NCBI GenBank assembly: GCA_015063605.1
Contig: SVTV01000018.1
Span: forward strand, 1 to 61,805
Length of the DNA stretch: 61,805 bases
Direction of reading: 5' to 3'
From: Oscillospiraceae bacterium
GTDB lineage: Bacteria > Bacillota > Clostridia > Oscillospirales > SIG627
The translations under genes were made by a program, and so were the position numbers. Within the stretch, counting starts at the first letter, position 1; every line of letters begins with the position of its first letter. A model generated the notes under the pieces. That model did not search any database. It was not told the origin of the DNA and saw only the letters and a list, made by a program, of their open reading frames with translations. Positions 53,259 through 61,793 of this stretch are shown in pieces.

Positions 53259-54773
53259 TTATTCAGCCTCAAAATCAAGCTTCTCCACGGAAAAGAAATC
53301 TCTGTGGGAATACCTTTCGTTGAAGGCAACAATGCTTTGATTATAGAGGTCCTTGAAGTTGAGATTCAGAAAAACAGTATTATGGATAATATCTACCGTC
53401 GCTGTAGCCACATCAACTATCGACGGACCGAGCATATAGCCCATATCGTAATAAGCTCTGTCAAATATCTTATCGAATATCAGTGCTGACTTGTTATCCC
53501 TTAAATAATAGTTCATGGTTAAATCCAGATAAGCCTTGCGGAGCTTTCCGGCGGAAGCAGCGGAAAGAGTCTGTATTGCTGCACCCGTCAGATCGGTATC
53601 GGGAATATCATTAAGGAAGAATACAGCTTGCGCGCTGGTATCAACATAAGAAGAAGCCGTGTCGGAGCTTGTGTAATAGGGAAGCGGTATGATACCCCAT
53701 TCGAATCCCACGGAGTTAAGATGAGATATGGAGGATGAGCGGGAAAAGCAGAAGAGAGTGCGTCCCTCTTTGAAAAGCTCTAATGCTCCCGATATCGTAC
53801 TATCTTCCGAAACAAAGGTATCGTTCTTTGAGAAAAAGCTGTTCTTTATAAACTTTATAAGTTCTTTTGCCTCGTTGGTGTTGTAGCACATCTGTGGAGC
53901 ATAAGGGATCTCATTTTCAATAAGCTGTATTCCCGAGGATGCCCACACCATGTCGCAGAAAGTATTATCGTCACCTGAAGCAGTCATGGCTGTATAACCG
54001 CGAGCCGATGCATTTTTTGCATATAGCAGAGCTGTCTCCCAATTCCATGCGTTTTGATCGAAAAGCTCGGATGGATCCCTAAGCCCTATTGCCTTTGCAA
54101 GATCCTTATTATAAAATGTGCACCAATATTTATCGGGTGAAAAGGTATAGTCGCCTATGACTCCGTATACCATTCGTCCCGGTGTCAGAGAATTCATCGC
54201 ATTCTGATCGAAATAAGGCTTTGAGTAATCGGTATATCTTAAAGACTTTGCATTCATAAGCATATCATTTGCTATGAAAGCGGGCATAAGGCTATAGGGG
54301 ATAACAAGCATATCGCATGAGGATATTCCCGAATTATATTGATTCGCTATCGTGTCAAAGAATACCGCAGGCTCGATCTTTATCTCCGTAATAAATGCCC
54401 CCAGTTTTTCCATTGCAAGAAGATTTCTGTCATTGACAGCATCGTGAAGAGGGTCGTTGTCCTGGGAAGAGAAAACGTAGCTTCCGTCATATGCCGCGAT
54501 CCTGATGGATGCATGCATAAAATCGGGTATATCAAGCTCGTTTAAGTATGCCGTCGGAAGGATCTCTCCGTAATCTATCGGATTATCGGAAATAAGAGTG
54601 TTTTCATACTTCATATTTCCTGCGTGACCGTCGGATGGTGCATGGTCATCCTTAACGGAACCGTTTTCTTTTATATTGAATTCACATGAATACATGACGA
54701 TAAGCATCGACACGAGAACAGAAAAGCATAATAATGTTTTTTTATATTGATTAATTTTTCTTTTGTTTATCAT
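53259..54773 (-). CDS. Extracellular solute-binding-like lipoprotein, copy 1
   Basis: The protein has a lipoprotein signal ending in MYSC and a periplasmic-binding-protein type body (EKLGAFITEIKIEP, DMLVIPYSLMPAFI, WNWETALLYAKNA, LFKEGRTLFCFSRSSSI, FEWGIIPLPYY). It resembles the product of the divergent gene at 55026. The start is uncertain: the promoter at 54832-54860 puts the transcript start near 54825, so ATG 54827 is unlikely. ATG 54809 or 54773 remain, and 54773 gives a 30-residue signal of usual size (504 residues). No permease gene is near, so a sensing or wall role is possible. Confidence 0.75.
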   Translation of the reverse strand: MINKRKINQYKKTLLCFSVLVSMLIVMYSCEFNIKENGSVKDDHAPSDGHAGNMKYENTLISDNPIDYGEILPTAYLNELDIPDFMHASIRIAAYDGSYVFSSQDNDPLHDAVNDRNLLAMEKLGAFITEIKIEPAVFFDTIANQYNSGISSCDMLVIPYSLMPAFIANDMLMNAKSLRYTDYSKPYFDQNAMNSLTPGRMVYGVIGDYTFSPDKYWCTFYNKDLAKAIGLRDPSELFDQNAWNWETALLYAKNASARGYTAMTASGDDNTFCDMVWASSGIQLIENEIPYAPQMCYNTNEAKELIKFIKNSFFSKNDTFVSEDSTISGALELFKEGRTLFCFSRSSSISHLNSVGFEWGIIPLPYYTSSDTASSYVDTSAQAVFFLNDIPDTDLTGAAIQTLSAASAGKLRKAYLDLTMNYYLRDNKSALIFDKIFDRAYYDMGYMLGPSIVDVATATVDIIHNTVFLNLNFKDLYNQSIVAFNERYSHRDFFSVEKLDFEAE

Positions 54774-54831
54774 AACTATCCGAAATACTGCTTTCTGCAG
54801 TGAAAGCATATTTTTAAACCTATCCATTATT

Positions 54832-54860
54832 ATTGTAACATTTTCCTTCACGGATGTCAA
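54832..54860 (-). promoter_or_regulatory. Promoter of the SBP/coiled-coil/SpoIID-like/AI-2E operon
   Basis: Minus strand TTGACA (54855-54860), 17-bp spacer, TACAAT (54832-54837). It drives the four genes from 54773 to 49189. Confidence 0.75.
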
Positions 54861-54963
54861 TAAATAATTTTTTCCATAAATTCATATTTCCCAAATTTAA
54901 TGTGAGTATTATTTGAAATTCCCGTAAAAATAAGCTTCGATGATGATTTTGATTATATTTCTA

Positions 54964-54992
54964 TTGACATTTGTTCATATCTATGTTAAAAT
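54964..54992 (+). promoter_or_regulatory. Promoter of the 55026 lipoprotein gene
   Basis: TTGACA (54964-54969), 17-bp spacer, TAAAAT (54987-54992). It is divergent from the promoter at 54832-54860. Confidence 0.8.
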
Positions 54993-55025
54993 TAAAAAAC
55001 AATTTGTTACTAAGGAGATACAAAA

Positions 55026-56510
55026 ATGAAAAACATTGTAAGAGCCTTATCGCTCGTACTTATGCTTTGCATGGTAGTGTCCTTGGCGGCTTGCGGCGAT
55101 ACGTCGGATCCCCAGAACACAGGTTCTCAGAACACGGGCACTTCCGCTCCCTCCACCACAGGCGTGGCTACAGAGGAAGAAAAGGAAAAGCTTGAAATAC
55201 CTGCAGATGCAAATTATGCTGACGGTGATACACCCTATGAGTTCAGAATACTCGGACTCAATAACGGCGCGTACACACACATCGACCTTACAGCCGAAGA
55301 GATCCTTGAAGAGCCCATCAACGATGCTGTTTATGAAAGAAACAGTCTTCTCGAAGAAAAGCTTGGTGTAAAGATCGTTGCTTCAATAGACAGCCCCGGT
55401 AATGTTCTCGCTACCGCAAGAAACAATATCCAGGCTGATAACGATGCGTATGATCTCTATATGCCTCCTATGAACTCTGCCGTTGTTCTCGCTACGGAAG
55501 GACACCTCGTAAATCTTCTTGAGGTTCCCTATCTCGATCTTGAAAAGTCCTGGTGGGACCAGAACGTCAACCGTGACCTCGTTATAAAGAACAAGCTTTA
55601 TTTCACAACAGGTGAAATATCCATCCTCGATGATGACCTTACATTTATCATTACCTTCAATAAGGATGCTCTCGAGGAAAAGCTTCCCGATGTTGACCCC
55701 TACCAGATGGTAAAGGATTACAAGTGGACACTTGATAACCTTCTTGAGATCGTTAAGGACCTTAACGAGGATACCAACAGTAACGGTAAGATGGACGAGA
55801 CAGACTCCTGGGGCTTTATGCTTAACTCCAACAACAGCACCATCTTCTATCAGGCAGCAGGCGAACGTCTTGTAAAGCCCGATGGAGAAGGCGGTTTCAA
55901 GTTCGGTCTTGACGAAAGCAGAGCTCTCGCTGTTACGGAAAAGGTTCTTGACCTTATGCTCGATAACGAATTCTTCAGAACTGATAAGATGGGTACTGCC
56001 GATACACAGCTTGCTAAGTTCATGGACGGCTCCGTAATGTTCAGAGCTACCGTATTCTCCGTTGCACGTCAGCAGAGAGGTATGGAAATGAACTTCGGTA
56101 TCCTTCCCAATCCTATGTTTGATGAAGAACAGAAGCAGTATTACACACCTACATCCTCCAAGGGTTACCTCCCCGGCGTATGCGTACCCTCCTGCGCTTC
56201 CGATCTCGAAAGAACAGGTATCATCACAGAGGCTCTCGCATACTACTCCAGCGAATACCTTACACCCGCTTTCTATGAGGCTTCCATCAAGGGCGTTCTC
56301 ACAAGAGACGAGGAATCCAACGATATGCTCGATATAATCTTCAATACAAAGGTTTATGACCTCGGTTATATCTACGACTTCGCAGGTAAGGGCTTCATTC
56401 TCAGAGAATTCATTCAGAACGAATCCAAGAACTTTGCTTCCGAATTCGACAAAGTCAAGGGCTCCATCGAATCCGCTATCAGTGACGTAATGGATACATT
56501 CGAATTCTAA
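55026..56510 (+). CDS. Extracellular solute-binding lipoprotein, copy 2
   Basis: The 494-residue protein has a signal peptide with lipobox LAAC (Cys23), a Gly/Ser/Thr linker and a family-1-like binding-protein body (AYDLYMPPMNSAVVLATEG, DDDLTFIITFNKDAL, NSNGKMDETDSWGF, AKFMDGSVMFRATV, MNFGILPNP). Codon choice is more uniform than in its neighbours (many CTC, CTT, GCT, AAG, AAC), which suggests high expression. TAAGGAG precedes the ATG. It has its own promoter and terminator and no permease genes, so it is an orphan receptor. It resembles the divergent copy 1. Confidence 0.88.
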   Translation: MKNIVRALSLVLMLCMVVSLAACGDTSDPQNTGSQNTGTSAPSTTGVATEEEKEKLEIPADANYADGDTPYEFRILGLNNGAYTHIDLTAEEILEEPINDAVYERNSLLEEKLGVKIVASIDSPGNVLATARNNIQADNDAYDLYMPPMNSAVVLATEGHLVNLLEVPYLDLEKSWWDQNVNRDLVIKNKLYFTTGEISILDDDLTFIITFNKDALEEKLPDVDPYQMVKDYKWTLDNLLEIVKDLNEDTNSNGKMDETDSWGFMLNSNNSTIFYQAAGERLVKPDGEGGFKFGLDESRALAVTEKVLDLMLDNEFFRTDKMGTADTQLAKFMDGSVMFRATVFSVARQQRGMEMNFGILPNPMFDEEQKQYYTPTSSKGYLPGVCVPSCASDLERTGIITEALAYYSSEYLTPAFYEASIKGVLTRDEESNDMLDIIFNTKVYDLGYIYDFAGKGFILREFIQNESKNFASEFDKVKGSIESAISDVMDTFEF

Positions 56511-56534
56511 TAACGAATAAGAATTAATTCCCTT

Positions 56535-56566
56535 CGGGCAGACGTGCTTATCGTCTGCCCGTTTTT
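56535..56566 (+). terminator. Terminator of the 55026 lipoprotein gene
   Basis: A 10-bp perfect stem CGGGCAGACG (56535-56544) with CGTCTGCCCG (56552-56561), followed by TTTTT. Confidence 0.9.
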
Positions 56567-56588
56567 AAATATAAATTTTATAAAAGCC

Positions 56589-56617
56589 TTTACTTTTTTT
56601 GAAAATTATGGTATCAT
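56589..56617 (+). promoter_or_regulatory. Promoter of the cyclophilin gene
   Basis: TTTACT (56589-56594), 17-bp spacer, TATCAT (56612-56617). Confidence 0.55.
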
Positions 56618-56655
56618 GTAAAGGTTAAATAAGCATTAACGAAAGGAAAAGAAAA

Positions 56656-57231
56656 ATGTATCAATTCGAAGATCAAAAGACAAAAGCGGTTTTGAAAACG
56701 AATATGGGAGATATCAAGATCAATCTTTTTGCGGACAAAGCTCCCAAGACAGTAGAAAACTTTACAACTCATATAAAGAACGGTTATTATGACGGTCTTA
56801 TTTTCCACAGAGTAATAAGAGACTTCATGATACAGGGCGGCGACCCGAGAGGAACCGGTACGGGCGGCGAAAGTATTTGGGGAAGAGCCTTTGAGGATGA
56901 ATTTGACCATGAGCTCCACAACTATTACGGCGCCCTTTCCATGGCGAATGCAGGTCCCAATACAAACGGAAGCCAGTTCTTTATAGTACAGGCTAAAGAG
57001 GTTGACGGAAGAATGATACAGCAGATGCATGAAGGCGGTTGGCCCGATGATGTTGTAAATAAGTATTCCGAGGTTGGCGGTACACCCTGGCTCGATTACA
57101 GACATACCGTTTTCGGACAGGTATATGAAGGCATGGATGTCGTTGAAAAGATCGCCGCAGTTGCTTGCGACAGAAGAGATAAGCCCGTTGAGGATGTAAA
57201 GATCCTTTCCGCAGAGGTAATTTCCGAATAA
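56656..57231 (+). CDS. Cyclophilin-type peptidyl-prolyl cis-trans isomerase
   Basis: The 191-residue cytoplasmic cyclophilin catalyses proline isomerisation during folding. It shows [42 protein letters not shown] with the catalytic Arg, GSQFFIV and the late [16 protein letters not shown]. An insertion around residues 120-145 ([19 protein letters not shown]) lies between the core strands. There is no signal peptide. GAAAGGAAAAG precedes the ATG. It appears monocistronic. Confidence 0.95.
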   Translation: MYQFEDQKTKAVLKTNMGDIKINLFADKAPKTVENFTTHIKNGYYDGLIFHRVIRDFMIQGGDPRGTGTGGESIWGRAFEDEFDHELHNYYGALSMANAGPNTNGSQFFIVQAKEVDGRMIQQMHEGGWPDDVVNKYSEVGGTPWLDYRHTVFGQVYEGMDVVEKIAAVACDRRDKPVEDVKILSAEVISE

Positions 57232-57250
57232 AATATTTACTTATAAAATT

Positions 57251-57288
57251 TCCCGCAGACCGTTTTATTAAGGCTTGCGGGATCTTTG
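57251..57288 (+). terminator. Weak terminator after the cyclophilin gene
   Basis: Stem TCCCGCA (57251-57257) with TGCGGGA (57276-57282), then TCTTTGC. Confidence 0.5.
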
Positions 57289-57328
57289 CACTACACAAAA
57301 ATTACGATACACATCATAAAATGAGACA

Positions 57329-57357
57329 TTGTTTTCAAAGTGTTTATCAATTATAAT
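57329..57357 (+). promoter_or_regulatory. Promoter of the XRE-TPR regulator
   Basis: TTGTTT (57329-57334), 17-bp spacer, TATAAT (57352-57357). Confidence 0.6.
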
Positions 57358-57416
57358 TATCTCGTAAGCTTACATGAGAAATTATTTTCATCCAGAAAGG
57401 AAAACACATTAGATTT

Positions 57417-58343
57417 ATGAATACAACTGTTTTTACCGAGAATCTGAAAAGATTCCGCCTTGCGAAAAAAATGACTCAGGAGCAGGCAGCAGATAAATTG
57501 AGAGTTAATACACAGACCGTTTCCCGTTGGGAATGTGGCACGACTCTTCCGGATGTTATGATCCTTCCGGAATTGGCAAAGCTTTATTCCGTTACCGTAG
57601 ACGATCTTTATAAGGAAAGCTCTGTTGCCTATGAAAATTATGCTCAGCGTCTTTCGGCAGTATATGAAAAGACAAAAGATCCCGATGATTTCATGCGTTG
57701 CCGTATCGAATACATCAAAATGATGAAAAACGGCGAGCTTTCCACACGTGATAAGTGGGAATATGCCACTATCCACCATTTTATGCTCCGGTACTGCAAA
57801 GATATTGCACTTGAATGGTATGACAAAGCGATTGCCGACGGATGTGAGAGCGATCCCCATGCTTACAGGCGTGCACGTTCACTTAAAGCAGGTTTGATGC
57901 ATGAATTGGGAAAATCGGACGAGATCATAGCCGAGCAGGAGAAAAAATGTTCCCTTGCTCATGATGATCCCGAGGAGTGGGTGTATCTTATCGAAGCATA
58001 TATCAACGGAAAGAGGTATGAAGAGGCTTTAAGCTGCTTTGAAAAAGCAATCGAAAAATTCCCCGAGAATTGGCTGCTTTATATACACGGAGGCGATATA
58101 TGCCAACACTTGAAAAAATACGATGAGGCTTTTTCCTATTGGGAAAAAGCAGGGGAGTTGGGCACCGATTTTCATGACGAGCTTTATTGCATGGCATATT
58201 GCTATGATGAATTGGGGGAATACGAAAAGGCTTACGACATGTACATGAGAATAGCCGAAACGTTACACAATGAACAGTATCACGAAGAGGCTGAAATGAC
58301 AGAGAAGCTTGCCGCAGATATAAAAAAGAAAACGGAAAAATAA
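57417..58343 (+). CDS. XRE-family regulator with tetratricopeptide repeats
   Basis: The first 65 residues are an XRE/Cro-type helix-turn-helix (LKRFRLAKKMTQEQAADKL, NTQTVSRWECG, LAKLYSVTVDDLYKES). The remaining 240 residues are helical TPR-like repeats (GKRYEEALSCFEKAIEKFP, KKYDEAFSYWEKAGEL, GEYEKAYDMYMRIAE). Proteins of this plan often bind peptide signals or partner proteins through the TPR groove; no peptide gene is evident nearby. It has its own promoter. The target genes are unknown. Confidence 0.88.
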   Translation: MNTTVFTENLKRFRLAKKMTQEQAADKLRVNTQTVSRWECGTTLPDVMILPELAKLYSVTVDDLYKESSVAYENYAQRLSAVYEKTKDPDDFMRCRIEYIKMMKNGELSTRDKWEYATIHHFMLRYCKDIALEWYDKAIADGCESDPHAYRRARSLKAGLMHELGKSDEIIAEQEKKCSLAHDDPEEWVYLIEAYINGKRYEEALSCFEKAIEKFPENWLLYIHGGDICQHLKKYDEAFSYWEKAGELGTDFHDELYCMAYCYDELGEYEKAYDMYMRIAETLHNEQYHEEAEMTEKLAADIKKKTEK

Positions 58344-58363
58344 TTTCGAATTACAGATAACTC

Positions 58364-58399
58364 AAAGCGCACCGCAATTATATGTCAGCGGTGCGCTTT
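58364..58399. terminator. Hairpin between convergent XRE-TPR and GH36 genes
   Basis: A 12-bp perfect stem AAAGCGCACCGC (58364-58375) with GCGGTGCGCTTT (58388-58399). Neither strand has a long T tract after it; its position suggests a shared terminator. Confidence 0.5.
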
Positions 58400-58476
58400 C
58401 AAATATTCGTCAATATATCTTTACGTTATGATGACTGAAGTGTATACCTTATTGCGGATGGAGCCGGTTGAATCAT

Positions 58477-60408
58477 TTAAACATGCTTCTTTCTGTAAAT
58501 AAACAGCTTCGCAGTGCGCGGAGTTTCGATGGTCAGCCGCAGGTTTGCAAGCTTATCGCCTTTCAGAGTGACTTCGCCGCCATCAAGATCCTCAAGTACA
58601 TACTCGGCATCTGCATCAATACCGCGCAAATGGAATACAGCGCTGTCATATGGTGCATGCTCACGGCGGAAGATCTGCAATAACCCATCATCTTGTGAAG
58701 GTCGGTTATACTGCGCTGCACACCAAACATCCGTATTCGGTGAGGGCTCGGTGAGTGGATAAATATCCTCAGAAAAATAAGGCCGTACGCGCAGATACTC
58801 GGCACATTGACGATGTTGTTGGGTGACGTCCGCAGGTGCGCTGTCGGCATAATAAAACTGCGCAGAGCTGACTGCGGGCGCGTATCCGCTGCGGATATTG
58901 TACGGATCATAACCTTTGATCGCAGATCCGGAATACGGCATCCAGCTGCCGAAGGTCAGATTATGCATCTGAGCGACCTCCACATCGAAGTTAGCAGGGC
59001 AATAGTAATCGGTGCGCCAAAGGGGGATGCTGCGTCGGAGCGTTTCAATATCAATGCGCCGTCCACCCGATGCACAGTTATCGATGATGAGATTCGGGAA
59101 ACGCTCCAACAGCGAATCCCAAAGTGAGTACATACCGGTAATATGCTTGATCTCAGTGATTCCTTGCCTGTCTTCTTCGTCGTTTTCACGCCAAATATCG
59201 AGCGGAGAGGCGTTGAAATCCTGACGGTAGCAGTCAATGGACAATTCCTCAAATCTATCGGACAGCAATTTGAAAATATGATTCCAAGCATCGGGGTTAC
59301 CGAGATTCAACAGATGCCATCCGCCGTTGTAGAGAAAATACTCAGGATGCTCTCTTGGGTCCGGCATGCTTCCGCAAACCCGTTCGGGCTCGAACCAAAG
59401 AAGCAGCTTCAGACCTGCATCATGGACTGCACGGCTTACATCCCGCAATCCTTCGGGATGGATATGCGGACTTACTCTCCAATCACCGTTGTAGCTTCCC
59501 CAATCTCCTTCGAATTCGTTTGCTGAAGGTTTGCTGTCAATGCCGTACCAACCCGCATCGATCCAGATATATTCGTAGGGTAGCTTGTTTTCACGTATGA
59601 ACTTCACACGGTCCAGCATGGTATCAGAGGTGTTTCCACCCCAGAATGAAGCGCAGAGAGGCGCCTGATCCACGCGCTTGCCCGCCTGCGAAAATTCGTC
59701 CTTCACCAATCTCCGCCATTTGTTCTGCGAATCTATTATGTCACCGTCGTAAGGCATCAGCACCACGGACGATGTACGGATCTTTTCACCGGGCAGCAGC
59801 TTAAAATGAAGTCCGTCGATACCGCTTCTGATGGTTAAGTTATCCGCACCGCGCGTGATGCGGCAGCGCCATTGTCCCGTCCATCCTACCGCCGCAATGA
59901 CGCCGTGACCGTCCTTATGGATGTTGAAGAAAGGAGCCATTTCTTCGCTTGAGCGCCCTCCGGAAGCAGTGTAGTCCTTGCTTTCACCGGCGTAGATGTG
60001 GTTGATACGTCGATTTCCTACAAGCTTATCGGGATCGCAGAAAAATTCCTCTGCTGACCAAGTGGAGCCGGTGGGTGCTAAGATTTTTGTTGCAGTTTTT
60101 GGGTCGGGATGTATAGCGATCCAACGGTAAGGCTGCTCATACGGGAGCGGGAGAGCACATCTGCAGTCCCACAGTTCAGATATGATCGGAGTGGGCGTAT
60201 CCGATATGTTTTCAAGAGTGTTTACCCACTCATATGCACCGTGTTTGTCGATTTTGCGGGCGGTATTGACGATACACAGTCCGTTTGCAGTGACAGTGGT
60301 GACGATCTTCGCATCATCGCATGTTTGTTCGATCGTAGGGTTCTGCTCCCAGATGCTTATTCCGTCAAGCAGCAGATCAAAACGGTTAGGGTTTTGCAGG
60401 AATTCCAT
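58477..60408 (-). CDS. Alpha-galactosidase-like glycoside hydrolase, family 36
   Basis: The 643-residue protein is a clan-D retaining glycosidase: an N-terminal beta-sandwich (1-240), a TIM barrel (about 250-560) and a C-terminal beta domain. YIWIDAGWYG, LLLWFEPERV, the nucleophile Asp397 in CYRQDFN and the acid/base Asp453 in NCASGGRRID follow the GH36 pattern. No signal peptide, so it acts on imported alpha-galactosides. AAGGAGG precedes the ATG. A LacI-type operator lies 19 bp before the start, and the gene follows the LacI regulator by 83 bp. Another GH36 specificity (for example alpha-N-acetylgalactosaminidase) is possible. Confidence 0.88.
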   Translation of the reverse strand: MEFLQNPNRFDLLLDGISIWEQNPTIEQTCDDAKIVTTVTANGLCIVNTARKIDKHGAYEWVNTLENISDTPTPIISELWDCRCALPLPYEQPYRWIAIHPDPKTATKILAPTGSTWSAEEFFCDPDKLVGNRRINHIYAGESKDYTASGGRSSEEMAPFFNIHKDGHGVIAAVGWTGQWRCRITRGADNLTIRSGIDGLHFKLLPGEKIRTSSVVLMPYDGDIIDSQNKWRRLVKDEFSQAGKRVDQAPLCASFWGGNTSDTMLDRVKFIRENKLPYEYIWIDAGWYGIDSKPSANEFEGDWGSYNGDWRVSPHIHPEGLRDVSRAVHDAGLKLLLWFEPERVCGSMPDPREHPEYFLYNGGWHLLNLGNPDAWNHIFKLLSDRFEELSIDCYRQDFNASPLDIWRENDEEDRQGITEIKHITGMYSLWDSLLERFPNLIIDNCASGGRRIDIETLRRSIPLWRTDYYCPANFDVEVAQMHNLTFGSWMPYSGSAIKGYDPYNIRSGYAPAVSSAQFYYADSAPADVTQQHRQCAEYLRVRPYFSEDIYPLTEPSPNTDVWCAAQYNRPSQDDGLLQIFRREHAPYDSAVFHLRGIDADAEYVLEDLDGGEVTLKGDKLANLRLTIETPRTAKLFIYRKKHV

Positions 60409-60426
60409 AAATATACCTCCTTGTGT

Positions 60427-60444
60427 AGCGAAAACGTTTTCGCT
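60427..60444 (-). promoter_or_regulatory. LacI-type operator before the GH36 gene
   Basis: A perfect 18-bp palindrome AGCGAAAACGTTTTCGCT just upstream of the Shine-Dalgarno. Its 14-base core recurs before the regulator gene at 61615-61628, so the neighbouring LacI protein is the likely binder. A CCGCAG/CTGCGG hairpin (60461-60478) lies between the two genes. Confidence 0.85.
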
Positions 60445-60491
60445 TTGTTTAAATTAATCTCCGCAGCATCTGACTGCGGGATTTGTATATT

Positions 60492-61499
60492 TTATAAATA
60501 ATGCTCTAAACAGCTCTCCATTACAAGCTCCGGTTTGATGAGGACGCTCTCGGGTATTACGCCAACGCTTTCGCGCATCATGGAGACGATCATATCTACG
60601 GCGCGCCGTGCTTGAAGGGGCTGATTCTGATATATCGCAGCTGTAAGCGATCCGTTCTGCAGGTGTTTTACCGTGCGCTCCCAAATGTCAACGCCGATAA
60701 CCTTAATTTTCTCTGCCATACCGTGTTCTTCCAAACAGGCACAGACGGCGGGCGATACATATGATGATACGAAAATTCCATCAGGTGGATTCTGTCGGAG
60801 CATTTTTTCTGTAATAGCATGGGCGGAGTCGAAGGAATCAAAGCTTTCCTCCACCGCTGTGACCTCCATTGAACGTTTGAGTGCTTCTGCTCGGAAACCT
60901 TCAATATTATGCTTGTGGATATTTACATTTTTGTCACCAACGATCATGGACACGCGCCGACAACACAGACTGAGAAAATTCGCCGCCATACGTCCGACGC
61001 CGTAATCGTCTATGGTAACGCTGGGACATAGCGAAGGCTCGACAGATACCTGCAGTGACACCTTCGGTATAGAGAGACTGCGCAGTTCGTGAATAAACTT
61101 TTCCGCCTGATAGCTTCCTATGAAGATAAGCCCGTTGACCGTTTCCTTCAGCTTAGCGATGCCTGCAGGAAATTCTTCAGCCTCATTCGTACTGTTATAT
61201 TTGATCTTGGTCAGAGTAAAACCGTACTCCTCATATTCGGCGATCGCATCGGTAAATCCGTTGTCGAAGAGAGAGAAGACCGGTTCCGGATTATATGGCA
61301 TGATAATACCGATGTTTTTATTTTTTCCGGCAAGTAATTGTGCGGCACGGTTTGGCTTGTAGCCGAGTTTTTTGACAGCTTCGTTTACGCGCCGTACAGT
61401 ATCGGGTGAGATACAGTCGGTTCCGTTGAGTGCCTTGCTGACGGTAGCATTGGACACGCCCGCTTCAGCAGCAACTGCGGCGATGGTGACTCTTGGCAT
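60492..61499 (-). CDS. LacI-family transcriptional regulator
   Basis: The 335-residue repressor has the LacI helix-turn-helix (TIAAVAAEAGVSNATVSKAL), the hinge helix (NRAAQLLAGK) and a periplasmic-binding-protein-like sensor domain (IGIIMPYNPEPVFSLF, GLIFIGSYQ, TIDDYGVGRMAA, DGIFVSSY, VIGVDIWE). It is upstream of the GH36 gene on the same strand. Identical palindromic operators before both genes point to local repression with induction by a sugar related to the alpha-galactoside. A GGAGG site precedes the ATG. Confidence 0.94.
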   Translation of the reverse strand: MPRVTIAAVAAEAGVSNATVSKALNGTDCISPDTVRRVNEAVKKLGYKPNRAAQLLAGKNKNIGIIMPYNPEPVFSLFDNGFTDAIAEYEEYGFTLTKIKYNSTNEAEEFPAGIAKLKETVNGLIFIGSYQAEKFIHELRSLSIPKVSLQVSVEPSLCPSVTIDDYGVGRMAANFLSLCCRRVSMIVGDKNVNIHKHNIEGFRAEALKRSMEVTAVEESFDSFDSAHAITEKMLRQNPPDGIFVSSYVSPAVCACLEEHGMAEKIKVIGVDIWERTVKHLQNGSLTAAIYQNQPLQARRAVDMIVSMMRESVGVIPESVLIKPELVMESCLEHYL

Positions 61500-61614
61500 A
61501 TAGCCTCCTTATGGCAGGATACAAATGAGAATAAGCGTAAGCACACCGCGGGGAAGAACGAAGAGCTGACGCCTTGTAAGCGGCTCACAAAACAGAATAA
61601 CAGGTAACTTTTTG

Positions 61615-61669
61615 CGAAAACGTTTTCGAAATGATAATCTATTATATCATTTCCTTATGCATTTGTCAA
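61615..61669 (-). promoter_or_regulatory. LacI gene promoter with operator
   Basis: Minus strand TTGACA (61664-61669), 17-bp spacer and TATAAT (61641-61646), a perfect sigma-A consensus. The palindrome CGAAAACGTTTTCG (61615-61628) lies about 6-19 bases after the expected transcript start, an autorepression position. Confidence 0.88.
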
Positions 61670-61710
61670 GGTTTATCTTGGTGTTATCAAATATGAATTA
61701 ATCTTTAGTG

Positions 61711-61793
61711 AATTCCCAAAGTAAATTCCACAGTGGAATTTGAAGTAGAATTTAGTGTGGGAAAGAAATTGTGGTAGAATTTAGTCTGGGAAA
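61711..61793. repeat. Direct and inverted 19-bp repeats upstream of an off-window gene
   Basis: TAGAATTTAGTGTGGGAAA (61746-61764) recurs as TAGAATTTAGTCTGGGAAA (61775-61793), 29 bp apart. An inverted relative TTCCCAAAGTAAATTCCAC ends at 61731 and joins a perfect 9-bp palindrome AAATTCCAC-A-GTGGAATTT (61723-61741). AAAAGGAGGT near 61791-61800 looks like the ribosome binding site of a gene beginning beyond the window. The repeats may be operators. Confidence 0.6.
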
